64,000 nt of DNA. Source: Streptomyces sp. MP131-18. Lineage in GTDB: Bacteria > Actinomycetota > Actinomycetes > Streptomycetales > Streptomycetaceae. Under the pieces are notes generated by a model, which saw nothing but the letters and a program-made list of their open reading frames with translations, did not search any database and was not told where the DNA came from. Location of the stretch: contig NZ_LZNS01000001.1 in assembly GCF_001984575.1 (NCBI RefSeq), positions 5,679,682-5,743,681 on the forward strand, in the 5' to 3' direction. Position numbers and translations under genes: made by a program. This document shows, piece after piece, positions 29,304 to 37,657 of this stretch; position 1 is the first letter of the stretch, and each line of letters starts with the position of its first letter.

Positions 29304-30320
29304 ATGCTCAGTGAGCGCAGGCTGGAAGTGTTGCGCGCCATCGTCCAGGACTACGTGGGTACCGAGGAGCCGGTCGGTTCCAAGGCGCTGACCGAGCGGC
29401 ACAATCTGCACGTCTCCCCGGCGACCGTGCGCAACGACATGGCCGCGCTGGAGGAGGAGGGGTACATCGCCCAGCCCCACACCAGCGCGGGGCGAGTGCC
29501 GACGGACAAGGGGTACCGGCTGTTCGTCGACAAGCTCGCCGACGTCAAGCCGCTCTCGACCGCCGAGCGCCGCGCCATTCAGAACTTTTTGGCCAACGCG
29601 GTGGACCTGGACGACGTCGTCGGCCGCACGGTCCGGCTGCTCGCGCAGCTGACCCGGCAGGTCGCCGTCGTGCAGTACCCCTCGCTCAGCCGCTCGACGG
29701 TGCGCCACGTCGAGCTGCTCTCGCTCGCTCCGGCCCGCCTGATGCTGGTGCTGATCACGGACACCGGACGGGTCGAGCAGCGCGTCGTCGACTGCCCCGC
29801 ACCCTTCGGCGAGACCTCGCTCGCCGATCTGCGCGCCCGGCTGAACAGCAGGATCGTCGGCGAGCGCTTCTCCGAGGTGCCGCGCCTGGTCGCGGATCTG
29901 CCGGATTCCTTCGACCAGGAAGAGCGCGGCACGGTCTCGACGGTGCTGTCCTCTTTGCTGGAGACTCTGGTGGAGGAGACCGAGGAGCGGCTGATGATCG
30001 GTGGCACCGCCAATCTGACCCGCTTCGGGCAGGACTTCCCGCTCACCATCCGGCCGGTGCTGGAGGCACTGGAGGAGCAGGTGGTGCTCCTGAAGCTGCT
30101 GGGGGAGGCGAAGGACTCGGGCGTGACCGTGCGCATCGGCCATGAGAACGCTCACGAGGGCCTGACGTCCACCTCGGTGGTCTCGGTCGGTTACGGTTCA
30201 GGAGACGAGGCGGTCGCCAAGCTCGGCGTGGTCGGACCGACCCGCATGGACTACCCCGGAACGATGGGAGCAGTGCGCGCAGTGGCACGTTACGTCGGAC
30301 AGATCCTCGCGGAGAACTAG
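29304..30320 (+). CDS. hrcA: Heat-inducible transcription repressor HrcA
   Basis: 338 residues. The N-terminal winged helix reads MLSERRLEVLRAIVQDYVGTEEPVGSKAL and VSPATVRNDMAALEEEGYIAQPHTSAGRVPTDKGYRLFVD, strongly diagnostic. A GAF-like domain and the dimerisation part follow (VGYGSGDEAVAKLGVVGPTRMDYPGTMGAVRAVARYVG). The ATG at 29304 follows gggaggtg. It binds the CIRCE element just upstream. The stop codon is immediately followed by the dnaJ start, showing tight coupling. Confidence 0.97.
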   Translation: MLSERRLEVLRAIVQDYVGTEEPVGSKALTERHNLHVSPATVRNDMAALEEEGYIAQPHTSAGRVPTDKGYRLFVDKLADVKPLSTAERRAIQNFLANAVDLDDVVGRTVRLLAQLTRQVAVVQYPSLSRSTVRHVELLSLAPARLMLVLITDTGRVEQRVVDCPAPFGETSLADLRARLNSRIVGERFSEVPRLVADLPDSFDQEERGTVSTVLSSLLETLVEETEERLMIGGTANLTRFGQDFPLTIRPVLEALEEQVVLLKLLGEAKDSGVTVRIGHENAHEGLTSTSVVSVGYGSGDEAVAKLGVVGPTRMDYPGTMGAVRAVARYVGQILAEN

Positions 30321-31454
30321 GTGGCGGCGGACTACTACGCGATCCTTGGCGTGCAGCGCGATGCCTCGCAGGACGAGATCAAGAAGGCCTTTCGCAGGCT
30401 GGCTCGCGAGCTGCACCCGGACGTGAACCCGGACCCGAAGACCCAGGAGCGGTTCAAGGAGATCAACACCGCGTACGAGGTGCTCTCCGATCCGCAGAAG
30501 AAACAGATGTACGACCTCGGCGGCGACCCGATGGGCGGCGCCTCGGCCGGGGCGGGTGCCGGTTTCGGCGCCGGCTTCGGCAATTTCTCGGACATCATGG
30601 ACGCCTTCTTCGGCACCGCGTCCCAGCGCGGCCCGAAGTCGCGCACCCGGCGCGGGCAGGACGCCATGATCCGCCTGGAGATCGATCTCAACGAGGCGGC
30701 GTTCGGCACCACCAAGGAGATCCAGGTCGACACCGCCACCGTCTGCACCTCGTGCAGCGGCGAGGGCGCGGCCCCCGGTACCTCCGCGCAGACCTGCGAC
30801 ATGTGCCGCGGGCGCGGCGAGGTCTCGCAGGTCACGCGGTCGTTCCTGGGGCAGGTCATGACCTCGCGGCCCTGCCCGCAGTGCCAGGGCTTCGGCACCG
30901 TCGTGCCGACCCCGTGCCCGGAGTGCGCGGGCGACGGCCGGGTCCGCAGCCGCCGCACGCTGACCGTGAAGATCCCGGCCGGCGTGGACAACGGCACCCG
31001 CATCCAGCTCGCGGGCGAGGGCGAGGTCGGCCCCGGCGGCGGCCCCGCCGGCGACCTCTACGTGGAGATCCGCGAGAAGCCGCACCCGACCTTCCAGCGC
31101 CGCGGCGACGACCTGCACTGCACGGTCACCGTCCCCATGACGGCCGCCGCGCTCGGCACCAAGGTGCCGCTGGAGACGCTGGACGGCATGGAGGAGGTGG
31201 ACATCAGGCCCGGCACGCAGTCGGGGCAGTCCATCCCGCTGCACGGCCGCGGCGTGTCCCACCTGCGCAGCAACGGCCGGGGCGACCTCATCGTGCACGT
31301 CGAGGTGCAGACCCCGGGCAAGCTGGACCCGGAGCAGGAGGAGCTGCTGCGCAGGCTGGCGAAGCTGCGCGGTGAGGAGCGTCCCCTCGGGCAGTTCCAG
31401 CCGGGGCAGCAGGGCCTGTTCTCGCGGCTGAAGGACGCGTTCAACGGCCGTTAG
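30321..31454 (+). CDS. dnaJ: Molecular chaperone DnaJ (second, HrcA-linked copy)
   Basis: 377-residue type I DnaJ. It has a J domain with the HPD tripeptide (ELHPDVNP), a Gly/Phe-rich linker (GAGAGFGAGFGNFSD), and four CxxCxGxG zinc repeats: CTSCSGEG, CDMCRGRG, CPQCQGFG and CPECAGDG. The C-terminal substrate-binding domains follow. GTG start at 30321, directly after the hrcA stop. In Streptomyces this copy (dnaJ2) is distinct from the dnaK operon copy and belongs to the HrcA regulon. Confidence 0.96.
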   Translation: MAADYYAILGVQRDASQDEIKKAFRRLARELHPDVNPDPKTQERFKEINTAYEVLSDPQKKQMYDLGGDPMGGASAGAGAGFGAGFGNFSDIMDAFFGTASQRGPKSRTRRGQDAMIRLEIDLNEAAFGTTKEIQVDTATVCTSCSGEGAAPGTSAQTCDMCRGRGEVSQVTRSFLGQVMTSRPCPQCQGFGTVVPTPCPECAGDGRVRSRRTLTVKIPAGVDNGTRIQLAGEGEVGPGGGPAGDLYVEIREKPHPTFQRRGDDLHCTVTVPMTAAALGTKVPLETLDGMEEVDIRPGTQSGQSIPLHGRGVSHLRSNGRGDLIVHVEVQTPGKLDPEQEELLRRLAKLRGEERPLGQFQPGQQGLFSRLKDAFNGR

Positions 31455-31515
31455 CGGCCGGGGCGGCAGGCGGCAGGATTCGCAGCAACGGAACGGACGG
31501 CAGGAGTCGAACGGC

Positions 31516-32262
31516 ATGGCGACGGCGCCCGTCTTCGTGCACGACGGCCTCACGGGCAGGGGCCCGGGGCCGCTGACCCTGGCGGGCCCCGAGGGCAGGC
31601 ACGCCGTGTCGGTGCGGCGCCTGCGGGTCGGCGAGGCCGTGGTCCTCACCGACGGCGAGGGCACCGGCGCCTCCGGAACGGTGGCTGCGGTGGACGGCCG
31701 GGACCGGCTCACGATCGACGTGACCGAGGTCAGCCGGGAGGAGTCGCCGCGCCCGTGGCTCACCGTGGTGCAGGCCCTGGCCAAGGGCGACCGCGGCGAG
31801 CTGGCGGTGGCCGCCATGACCGAGACGGGCGTGGACGCCATCGTCCCCTGGTCGGCGGCCCGGTGCGTCACCCAGTGGCACGGCGAACGAGGGGCCAGGT
31901 CGCTGGAGAAGTGGCGCGCCACCGCCCGCGAGGCGGGCAAGCAGGCGCGCCGCGTGTGGTTCCCGCGGGTCCCCGGGCCGATGACGACGCGTCAGGTGGC
32001 CGAAGGCCCGGTCGCCGAGGCCACGTTCGTGGCCGTTCTGCACGAGTCGGCCGACCAGCCGCTTGCGACGGCGCCGCTGCCGGAGCAGGGCGACATCGTG
32101 CTGATCGTCGGCCCCGAAGGTGGTGTCACACCCGAGGAGCTGGACGCGTTCGCCGCCGCCGGGGCCCGCGCCTACCGCCTGGGGCCGACCGTGCTGCGCA
32201 CCTCGACCGCGGGCACGGCCGCCGCCGCCCTCCTGATGGGCCGCACCGGCCGCTGGGCCTGA
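31516..32262 (+). CDS. rsmE: 16S rRNA (uracil1498-N3)-methyltransferase
   Basis: 248-residue SPOUT methyltransferase that makes m3U1498 in 16S rRNA using SAM. The N-terminal PUA-like part contains HAVSVRRLRVGEAVVLTDGEG. The knotted SAM site is visible as LIVGPEGGVTPEELDAFAAAG and YRLGPTVLRTSTAGTAAAALL, both signatures of RsmE. It follows dnaJ after 61 bp, a conserved dnaJ-rsmE arrangement. Confidence 0.95.
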   Translation: MATAPVFVHDGLTGRGPGPLTLAGPEGRHAVSVRRLRVGEAVVLTDGEGTGASGTVAAVDGRDRLTIDVTEVSREESPRPWLTVVQALAKGDRGELAVAAMTETGVDAIVPWSAARCVTQWHGERGARSLEKWRATAREAGKQARRVWFPRVPGPMTTRQVAEGPVAEATFVAVLHESADQPLATAPLPEQGDIVLIVGPEGGVTPEELDAFAAAGARAYRLGPTVLRTSTAGTAAAALLMGRTGRWA

Positions 32263-32383
32263 GCGACCGGACGGGCCCCGACCGCAACCGGTCAACAGCG
32301 GTCCGGCGTCCTGTGATTGGGGACCGGTCCCAGCCGCGGTGGGGTAGGGTCCTGCGTACTTCGGCCCAGGGGGGAACGCGACA

Positions 32384-33682
32384 GTGCAGCACGCGCCGCT
32401 GACGGACACGACGGAGCTGGCCAGGGAACTCAGGCTTCTTTCCGACGAGGAGCTGCTCGCGCTCAGACGAGCCGAGCTCCGCGGGCTCGCGGACGACTTG
32501 GAGCACGACCGCAATCTGGCCGAGTGGGCCGAGATCGACCTGCTCCAGGCGTTCGCCCGCCAGGAGAGCATGGCCCCGGCCGCGCCGGCCCCGGCCCGCC
32601 GCGGCGCCCTCGGCACCCTGCGCCACCTGCTGAGCCCCGCGTTCCGGCAGGGCCTGAAGGGGCGGCCCGCCGGGCAGCTGCTGCGCGACGCGGTGGCGGC
32701 CGTGCGGCGGCGCCGCGTCCGCGACGACCTGCTGGAAGCCGCGCTCGGCATCCTCGTGTTCGTGCCGCTGCTGATCACCTGGTACGGCCTGCGGGAGGCG
32801 GGGCGCGCCTACGACGAGCTGGCCGGCGAGGACCCGGAGGAGGCGACCCGGCCGTTCCTCCAGCTGTGGCAGTCCGGCTTCGACGGGCGGGTCTCCACGC
32901 TCGGCGAGTTCGACAATGTCGCGCTGATGGCGGTGCTGCTGATCTCCCTGCTCGTGCTGCTCGCGATCTGGCACGCCCGCGTCAGGAGCCGCACCGAGCG
33001 GGAGTGGGACGCGCAGCAGACCGAGCGGGAACGGCTCATGGGCCGCCTCACCTCGGTGCTCACCCGCACCCAGCTGGCCCTGTCCGGGCAACGCCTGTCC
33101 ACGCCACGGCAGTTCACCGGCGAGCTGTCCAAGGCCGCCGGACGGCTCGGCACCCTGGTGCGCCGCGCCACCGACGGGCAGCAGGCGCTCGCCACGGCCA
33201 CCACGGCCGCGCACGACGCCACCACGGAACTGCGCGCCGCCGCACAGCGCATCGTCGACGCGGCCACGCCGCTCGGCGCCGCCACCGTCCGCCTCGAAGC
33301 GGCCGTGCAGTCCGGGCAGGCCGAGACCACCCGCGTCAGCTCGGCCAACGCCGCCGAGGTCCGCGACGTCGGCGAGCGCATCACCAGGATGGGGCAGCAG
33401 ATCGAGGCCGCCCTGACCGAACTCACCACCGTGCAGCGGGAGCTGACCGCCACCACCCAGGCCGCGGCGCAGGCGTCCCACGAGGCCGCGGAGGCCGTCA
33501 CGCACAGCGCCGCCCGCACCGACGACGCGGTGCTCGGCATGCGCGAGGCCGCGGAACGGTGGGACGTGGCGGCGGCGCACTGGCAGGACGCCGCGGCCCG
33601 CGTCGACACCGGAGTCCGTGAACTGACCGGCCGGCCGCCCGGGTTCGGTGGTGTGCCGAGCCAGCAGGGCGCGGGCCGGTGA
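32384..33682 (+). CDS. Two-TM protein with long cytoplasmic helical (coiled-coil) domain
   Basis: 432 residues, GTG start at 32384 with a gggggga site upstream. Residues 1-65 are helical and acidic. TM1 is about 117-137 (LEAALGILVFVPLLITWYGL) and TM2 about 179-197 (VALMAVLLISLLVLLAIWHA), with a 40-residue loop between. Residues 200-415 are almost wholly helical, rich in Ala, Thr and Glu with heptad-like spacing, resembling chemoreceptor or ZorA-like tails. It overlaps the next gene by 4 nt (GTGA), and that gene encodes a MotB-like protein, so the pair may form an ion-driven or mechanically coupled membrane unit. It does not show the 3-4 helices of MotA/ExbB, so I do not name it ZorA. Confidence 0.8.
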   Translation: MQHAPLTDTTELARELRLLSDEELLALRRAELRGLADDLEHDRNLAEWAEIDLLQAFARQESMAPAAPAPARRGALGTLRHLLSPAFRQGLKGRPAGQLLRDAVAAVRRRRVRDDLLEAALGILVFVPLLITWYGLREAGRAYDELAGEDPEEATRPFLQLWQSGFDGRVSTLGEFDNVALMAVLLISLLVLLAIWHARVRSRTEREWDAQQTERERLMGRLTSVLTRTQLALSGQRLSTPRQFTGELSKAAGRLGTLVRRATDGQQALATATTAAHDATTELRAAAQRIVDAATPLGAATVRLEAAVQSGQAETTRVSSANAAEVRDVGERITRMGQQIEAALTELTTVQRELTATTQAAAQASHEAAEAVTHSAARTDDAVLGMREAAERWDVAAAHWQDAAARVDTGVRELTGRPPGFGGVPSQQGAGR

Positions 33683-34188
33683 CCGCCGTCCGCCCCGGGC
33701 GCCCTCGGCGGCCGCGGCGCCGCATCGGCCTCGTGGCGCTCGCGGGCTGGCTGTTTGCCGACCTGCTGCTGGTGCTGGCGCTGGTGTCGATGAGCGGCCA
33801 GGAGGACCCGCTCGCGGCACCCGAGCCGACGCCGACCGGGCCCGCCGAGCCGACGGACGAGCCCACCGAGCCGCCCGAGGAGCCCGACATCCCGCGCGGG
33901 GTGGAGCAGGAGCCCGTCATGTTCGACGTCGAGGGCCGGGACACGGGGTGGCTGCGGGAGCAGATCGCGGCGGCGACCGAGGAGTGGGCCGGCCAGGAGG
34001 CCGCGTTCGTGCTGACCTTCGGCGGCACGCTGAACGGCACCGGCTACGCCCGCCTCGTCAACGATCAGCTGCACGAGGCCCGCCCCGACATGTTTGCCGA
34101 GGAGATCACCGCGGAGGACTTCCTCCAGGTCAACGAGCCCGCCAACACCGCGCGGCTCTGGGTCTACTTCTACACCTCGCCGAGGTGA
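33679..34188 (+). CDS. MotB/ZorB-like single-TM protein
   Basis: 169 residues. A basic N-terminus (RPGRPRRPRRR) is followed by one TM helix at 16-38, reading GWLFADLLLVLALVSM. The F-A-D placement at the start of the helix matches the MotB family, where that Asp (here D28) carries the proton. A Pro/Glu linker (45-72) leads to a small periplasm-side domain (about 75-165), where FVLTFGGTLNGTGYARLVNDQLHEARPDMF faintly resembles the OmpA/MotB peptidoglycan-binding core but is short and divergent. It overlaps both neighbours by 4 nt. The family assignment is inference from the TM motif and context. Confidence 0.75.
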   Translation: MTAVRPGRPRRPRRRIGLVALAGWLFADLLLVLALVSMSGQEDPLAAPEPTPTGPAEPTDEPTEPPEEPDIPRGVEQEPVMFDVEGRDTGWLREQIAAATEEWAGQEAAFVLTFGGTLNGTGYARLVNDQLHEARPDMFAEEITAEDFLQVNEPANTARLWVYFYTSPR

Positions 34189-36251
34189 CCGCCGCCGTGG
34201 ACACCGCAACCGCCGGGGCCTGGCGCCCCGGCCGCCGGGCCGACGCGGACGGGCCGCCGCCGCCCTGGCTGCCGCTGTTCCCGGCCGTGCCCCGGTACGG
34301 GGAGCTGTGCCGCCACCTCGCCGACGGCGGTTTCCGGCACGCCGCCGACACCCTGCTGCCGCCCGGCGGCGGCTCCGCCTACCGGCCGAAGGGACTGGCG
34401 GGCGACGACACGGCCGGGCCCGGCCTCCGCGTCCTCGACGGGCTGTGGCTGCCCCCGGAACGCGGCCACGACCTGCGCCGCGCCGACGCCGCCGAGTGCC
34501 GCCGCGCCGCGGAGCGGTGGGAGGCGTCGGGCGACCCGCGCGCGGGCGCCGCCCGGCACGTCCTCGACCGGCTCGCCGAGGCGGCGGACGACGACCCCAT
34601 GGCGCTGCGGCGCCTCGTGCTGTACCAGCTGGCCTGCCTGCTGACCGACGGCGGGCCCACCGAGGACGCGGCCGTCGCACTGGGTGTCGACCCCGCCGAG
34701 GCCGCCGTCCTCGCCGCCGCCGTCGCGGCCGGATTCCCCGCCGCGGGCCGGATGCGGAAGGCGGCGGAAGATCTGGACGACGCCTGGCGCGCGCACCGCC
34801 TGCACCGGGCGCGGCAGCTCGCGCAGGAGCTTCCGCCGGACGCGGCCGACCCCGGTCTTGCCCGGCTGCGCGCCGATATCGAGGCCCGGCTCGCCGACGT
34901 GGCACGGGAGTTGACGGACGCCGGCCGGCACGGCGAGGCGGGCCTGCACCGGGCCGCCGCCACCGCCTGCCTGCGCGCCGTGCGGCTCGCCGTGGACGAC
35001 GAGGGGGCGCGCGCCGCGCTGCTCGCCGCCGCGGTGGCGGGCGGCGACAGCGGTGCGACGTCCCGCGTGGCCGCCGCCGTCGAGTCAGGCACGGCCCGGC
35101 TGACGTGGCCGGCGCCCGGCCGTTCCGTCCGCTTCCAGGTGCTGCGCTGGGCCGAGACGGAAGGCCCCGGCACGGCCGTCGAGGTCGCCGCCTCCGCCGC
35201 GGGCGGCGCCGGGCACGAGGCTTGGGACGCCGACCCGCCGACCGGGCGGACGCTGCGTTACGCCGTCGTGCCCTGGCAGGACGGCCGCATCGCGGGCACG
35301 GCCCGCGCCACCGCGCCGCTGCGCGTGACGCCCGACGTCACGGGCGCGCGGGCCGAGGTGGTGCCCGACGGGCTGCGGCTGCGGTGGCGGGCGCATCCGG
35401 CGGCGGCCGAGGTGTGCGTGGTGCGGACCGCGGGGCCGGGCACGGACGCCGGAACGCCGGTGCCCTGCGGTCCCGACGGGCTGACCGACCGGCCGCTGCC
35501 GCCCGGCCCTCACAGCTACCTGCTGCGGTGCGCCTACCCGGGCGAGGACGGCGAGACGGTGTGGTCGGCCGGGGAACGGGTCACCGGAGTCGCCGAGGAG
35601 TGGCCCGCGCCGGTGCCGGGCGACATCGCGCTCGCCGCCGCGGCCGACGGCCGGGTCACCTTGGGCTGGCAGGCCCCGGAGCGGGGCGAGTCCCGCCTCG
35701 TGCAGTGGCGGGAGCGCATGCCCGAGCCCGGCGACGACGTGTCCGCGGCGCTGCCTGGCCTGTCCGCGCTCCAGGGCGAGGGGCGGGAACGCACCGTCAC
35801 CGTGCTGCCGCCGCCGCGCGCCGCGCTGCGGCTGACCGCTGTCAGCGTGCTGGGCCCGCGGGCCGTGGCCGGGCCCTCGGTGCTGCTGGAGACCCTGGGC
35901 GCGGTGCGGGACCTGTCGGCGAGGAGGCGGGGGCCGGGCAGCGCGGAGATCGCGTTCACCTGGCCGGAGCCCGCCGTGCTCGTCCTGGTGACGTGGGAGG
36001 GCGGCGGGCGGCGCGAGGAGCGGCGCGTGCCCCGCAGCCTGCACCGTGCCGGGCCGGTCCAACTGCCCGTCGGCCGCGCCGCGTACACGATCACGGCCGT
36101 GCCCCTGGCCCGCCCGGACGCCACGCACGCCACCAGCGAACCCGCGGTGACCCGCCTGCCCGCGCTGCCGTTCCCGCGGCTCGCGCTGTACTACGCCCGC
36201 GAGACCGTGGGCAGGACCGTCAGCCAGGCGAGCCGGCTGGTCCGCCGGTAG
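34185..36251 (+). CDS. Large protein with helical N-terminal half and about four FN3-like domains
   Basis: 688 residues, GTG start at 34185 overlapping the previous stop. No signal peptide or TM, so probably cytosolic. Residues 1-270 are Ala/Leu/Arg-rich and helical (AAERWEASGDPRAGAARHVLDRLAEAA). From about 290 come four beta-sandwich repeats recognisable by their tryptophan strands: GTARLTWPAPG, GLRLRWRAHPAAAEV, GRVTLGWQAPERGES and AEIAFTWPEPAVLVLVTW. Fibronectin type III-like folding is likely. The end (LALYYARETVGRTVSQASRLVRR) is basic. It closes the plus-strand arm of the locus, 16 bp from the convergent kinase. A scaffold role is possible. Confidence 0.78.
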   Translation: MTAAVDTATAGAWRPGRRADADGPPPPWLPLFPAVPRYGELCRHLADGGFRHAADTLLPPGGGSAYRPKGLAGDDTAGPGLRVLDGLWLPPERGHDLRRADAAECRRAAERWEASGDPRAGAARHVLDRLAEAADDDPMALRRLVLYQLACLLTDGGPTEDAAVALGVDPAEAAVLAAAVAAGFPAAGRMRKAAEDLDDAWRAHRLHRARQLAQELPPDAADPGLARLRADIEARLADVARELTDAGRHGEAGLHRAAATACLRAVRLAVDDEGARAALLAAAVAGGDSGATSRVAAAVESGTARLTWPAPGRSVRFQVLRWAETEGPGTAVEVAASAAGGAGHEAWDADPPTGRTLRYAVVPWQDGRIAGTARATAPLRVTPDVTGARAEVVPDGLRLRWRAHPAAAEVCVVRTAGPGTDAGTPVPCGPDGLTDRPLPPGPHSYLLRCAYPGEDGETVWSAGERVTGVAEEWPAPVPGDIALAAAADGRVTLGWQAPERGESRLVQWRERMPEPGDDVSAALPGLSALQGEGRERTVTVLPPPRAALRLTAVSVLGPRAVAGPSVLLETLGAVRDLSARRRGPGSAEIAFTWPEPAVLVLVTWEGGGRREERRVPRSLHRAGPVQLPVGRAAYTITAVPLARPDATHATSEPAVTRLPALPFPRLALYYARETVGRTVSQASRLVRR

Positions 36252-36267
36252 CGGGCGCCCGGCGCGT

Positions 36268-37629
36268 TCACCGTTCCCGTACGACCGCCTCGGCGCCGTC
36301 GCCCAGTTCGAGGAGCAGACCCGGGCGCAGCGCCGCGGTGCGGCCCGGCGGGACCTCCAGCTGGCTGCCGTCCGCGCGCCGCACCCGCCACGACCAGGTG
36401 GAGCGGTTCGTCAGTCCGAACCGGCCCGGCGTCGTCGGGTGCGGGGTGACCTCGCCGATGGGCGTGCCGAAGTCGTGCCGCTCGGGGTCCTCGTGCAGGT
36501 GGTGCGGGTACAGCTCGGCGCCGCGGTTCAGCCGGATGTGGCGCTGGGGACGCCGTTTGCCCTTGCCCGCGGTCAGCTCAAGGCGCATCGGCAGATCCAC
36601 CGGGCGGCGGCACTTCCAGCATGCGGGCGCGGCGCCGTCCGGCTGGGTCATGTTCTCCTTGCCGCAGGTCGCGCACGGCACGATCGCGTCGCGCACGGCG
36701 CTCAGCGCGTCGCGCCACTCCGACTCGCGCGCCCGCTCCCCTGGCCTCGTCAGGCCCTCGGTGAACGTCTTGATGAACAGGTCGCGCAGCACCTGCGGAA
36801 GAACGCCCCAGGTCGCGATGACGGTGTCCTGCTCGCCCGGGACGGGCCGGTTGGCGGTGCGCACCGGGTCGTAGACGAACACCGGCTCGGTGCCGTACAG
36901 CTTCCGCTGCGCCTTCTCGTCCAGGCAGTGAATCCGCAGTTCGAGGGCGCCGTCGAAGGGGTGATGATTCATCAGCAGGTAGAACAGCAGCACCGCCAGC
37001 GAGTGCAGGTCCGTCTGGATGCCCGGCTTGACGCCCTGGTCGCGGCGGACGAGCTCGGGCGCCATGAAGTTCATGGTGCCCTCGATGCCGGCGGACTCGC
37101 CTTCGACGACCGCGTTGTCGTTGTCGCACACCAGGACATCGCCGTTGTCCGGGTCGAAGAAGACGTTCCCCCAGCTGATGTCGCGGTAGGCGATGCCCTG
37201 TTCGTGCAGGGTCTTGTACGCCTCGACCGTGTTGAGGGCCGTGGTGATCAGCGAACGCGGCGTCGCCGCGGCCACCGCCTTGTCGCGGCGCAGCAGCGCC
37301 GGCAGATCGTGGAAACGCTCGGGGCGCAGGTCCATCACGTAGCCGAAGCTCTCGCGCGAGGGGTCGGCGACGATCGTGCGCGGCCACAGGAAGCGGTCGT
37401 CGCCCCAGGCCCGGTCCACCAGCGCCTCCAGAATGCGCCACCGGTGGACGTCCGCGAGCTGCGGGAAGTACCACTTCAGGGCCGCGGGCCCGCCCGGGGT
37501 GTCGACCTCGTACACCTCGCCCTGCCCACCGAAGCCCAGCAGGCTCTTGACGGTGACCTGCTCGTCCCGTTCCGTCGTCAGCCGGGTCCCCGCATCCAGC
37601 ATGCCGCCGGTGCCCTGCGTACTGCTCAT
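36268..37629 (-). CDS. TerY-P-type Ser/Thr protein kinase with zinc ribbon and FHA-like tail
   Basis: 453 residues. Kinase domain about 25-315: Gly loop LGFGGQGEVYEV, K52 (AALKWY), catalytic loop YRDISWGN (D150, N155; the usual His is Tyr), D169 in VCDNDNA in place of DFG, and FMAPE. All phosphotransfer residues are present, so it should be active. A zinc ribbon follows, C319-x2-C322 and C337-x2-C340. Residues 380-450 (PGRFGLTNRSTWSWRVRRADGS and LLLELGDGAEAVV) look like a degenerate FHA domain. The start ATG at 37629 avoids a long shadow extension. It lies 28 bp after the PP2C gene; with vWA and PP2C it completes a TerY-P triad. Confidence 0.88.
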   Translation of the reverse strand: MSSTQGTGGMLDAGTRLTTERDEQVTVKSLLGFGGQGEVYEVDTPGGPAALKWYFPQLADVHRWRILEALVDRAWGDDRFLWPRTIVADPSRESFGYVMDLRPERFHDLPALLRRDKAVAAATPRSLITTALNTVEAYKTLHEQGIAYRDISWGNVFFDPDNGDVLVCDNDNAVVEGESAGIEGTMNFMAPELVRRDQGVKPGIQTDLHSLAVLLFYLLMNHHPFDGALELRIHCLDEKAQRKLYGTEPVFVYDPVRTANRPVPGEQDTVIATWGVLPQVLRDLFIKTFTEGLTRPGERARESEWRDALSAVRDAIVPCATCGKENMTQPDGAAPACWKCRRPVDLPMRLELTAGKGKRRPQRHIRLNRGAELYPHHLHEDPERHDFGTPIGEVTPHPTTPGRFGLTNRSTWSWRVRRADGSQLEVPPGRTAALRPGLLLELGDGAEAVVRER

Positions 37630-37657
37630 CCGGTGTTCCCCCTCGTCACTCAGGTCG

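Noticed and set aside
32384..34188. A canonical Zorya ZorAB pair
   Set aside because: The MotB-like helix fits, but the first protein has only two TM helices and no ZorC, ZorD or ZorE genes are nearby.
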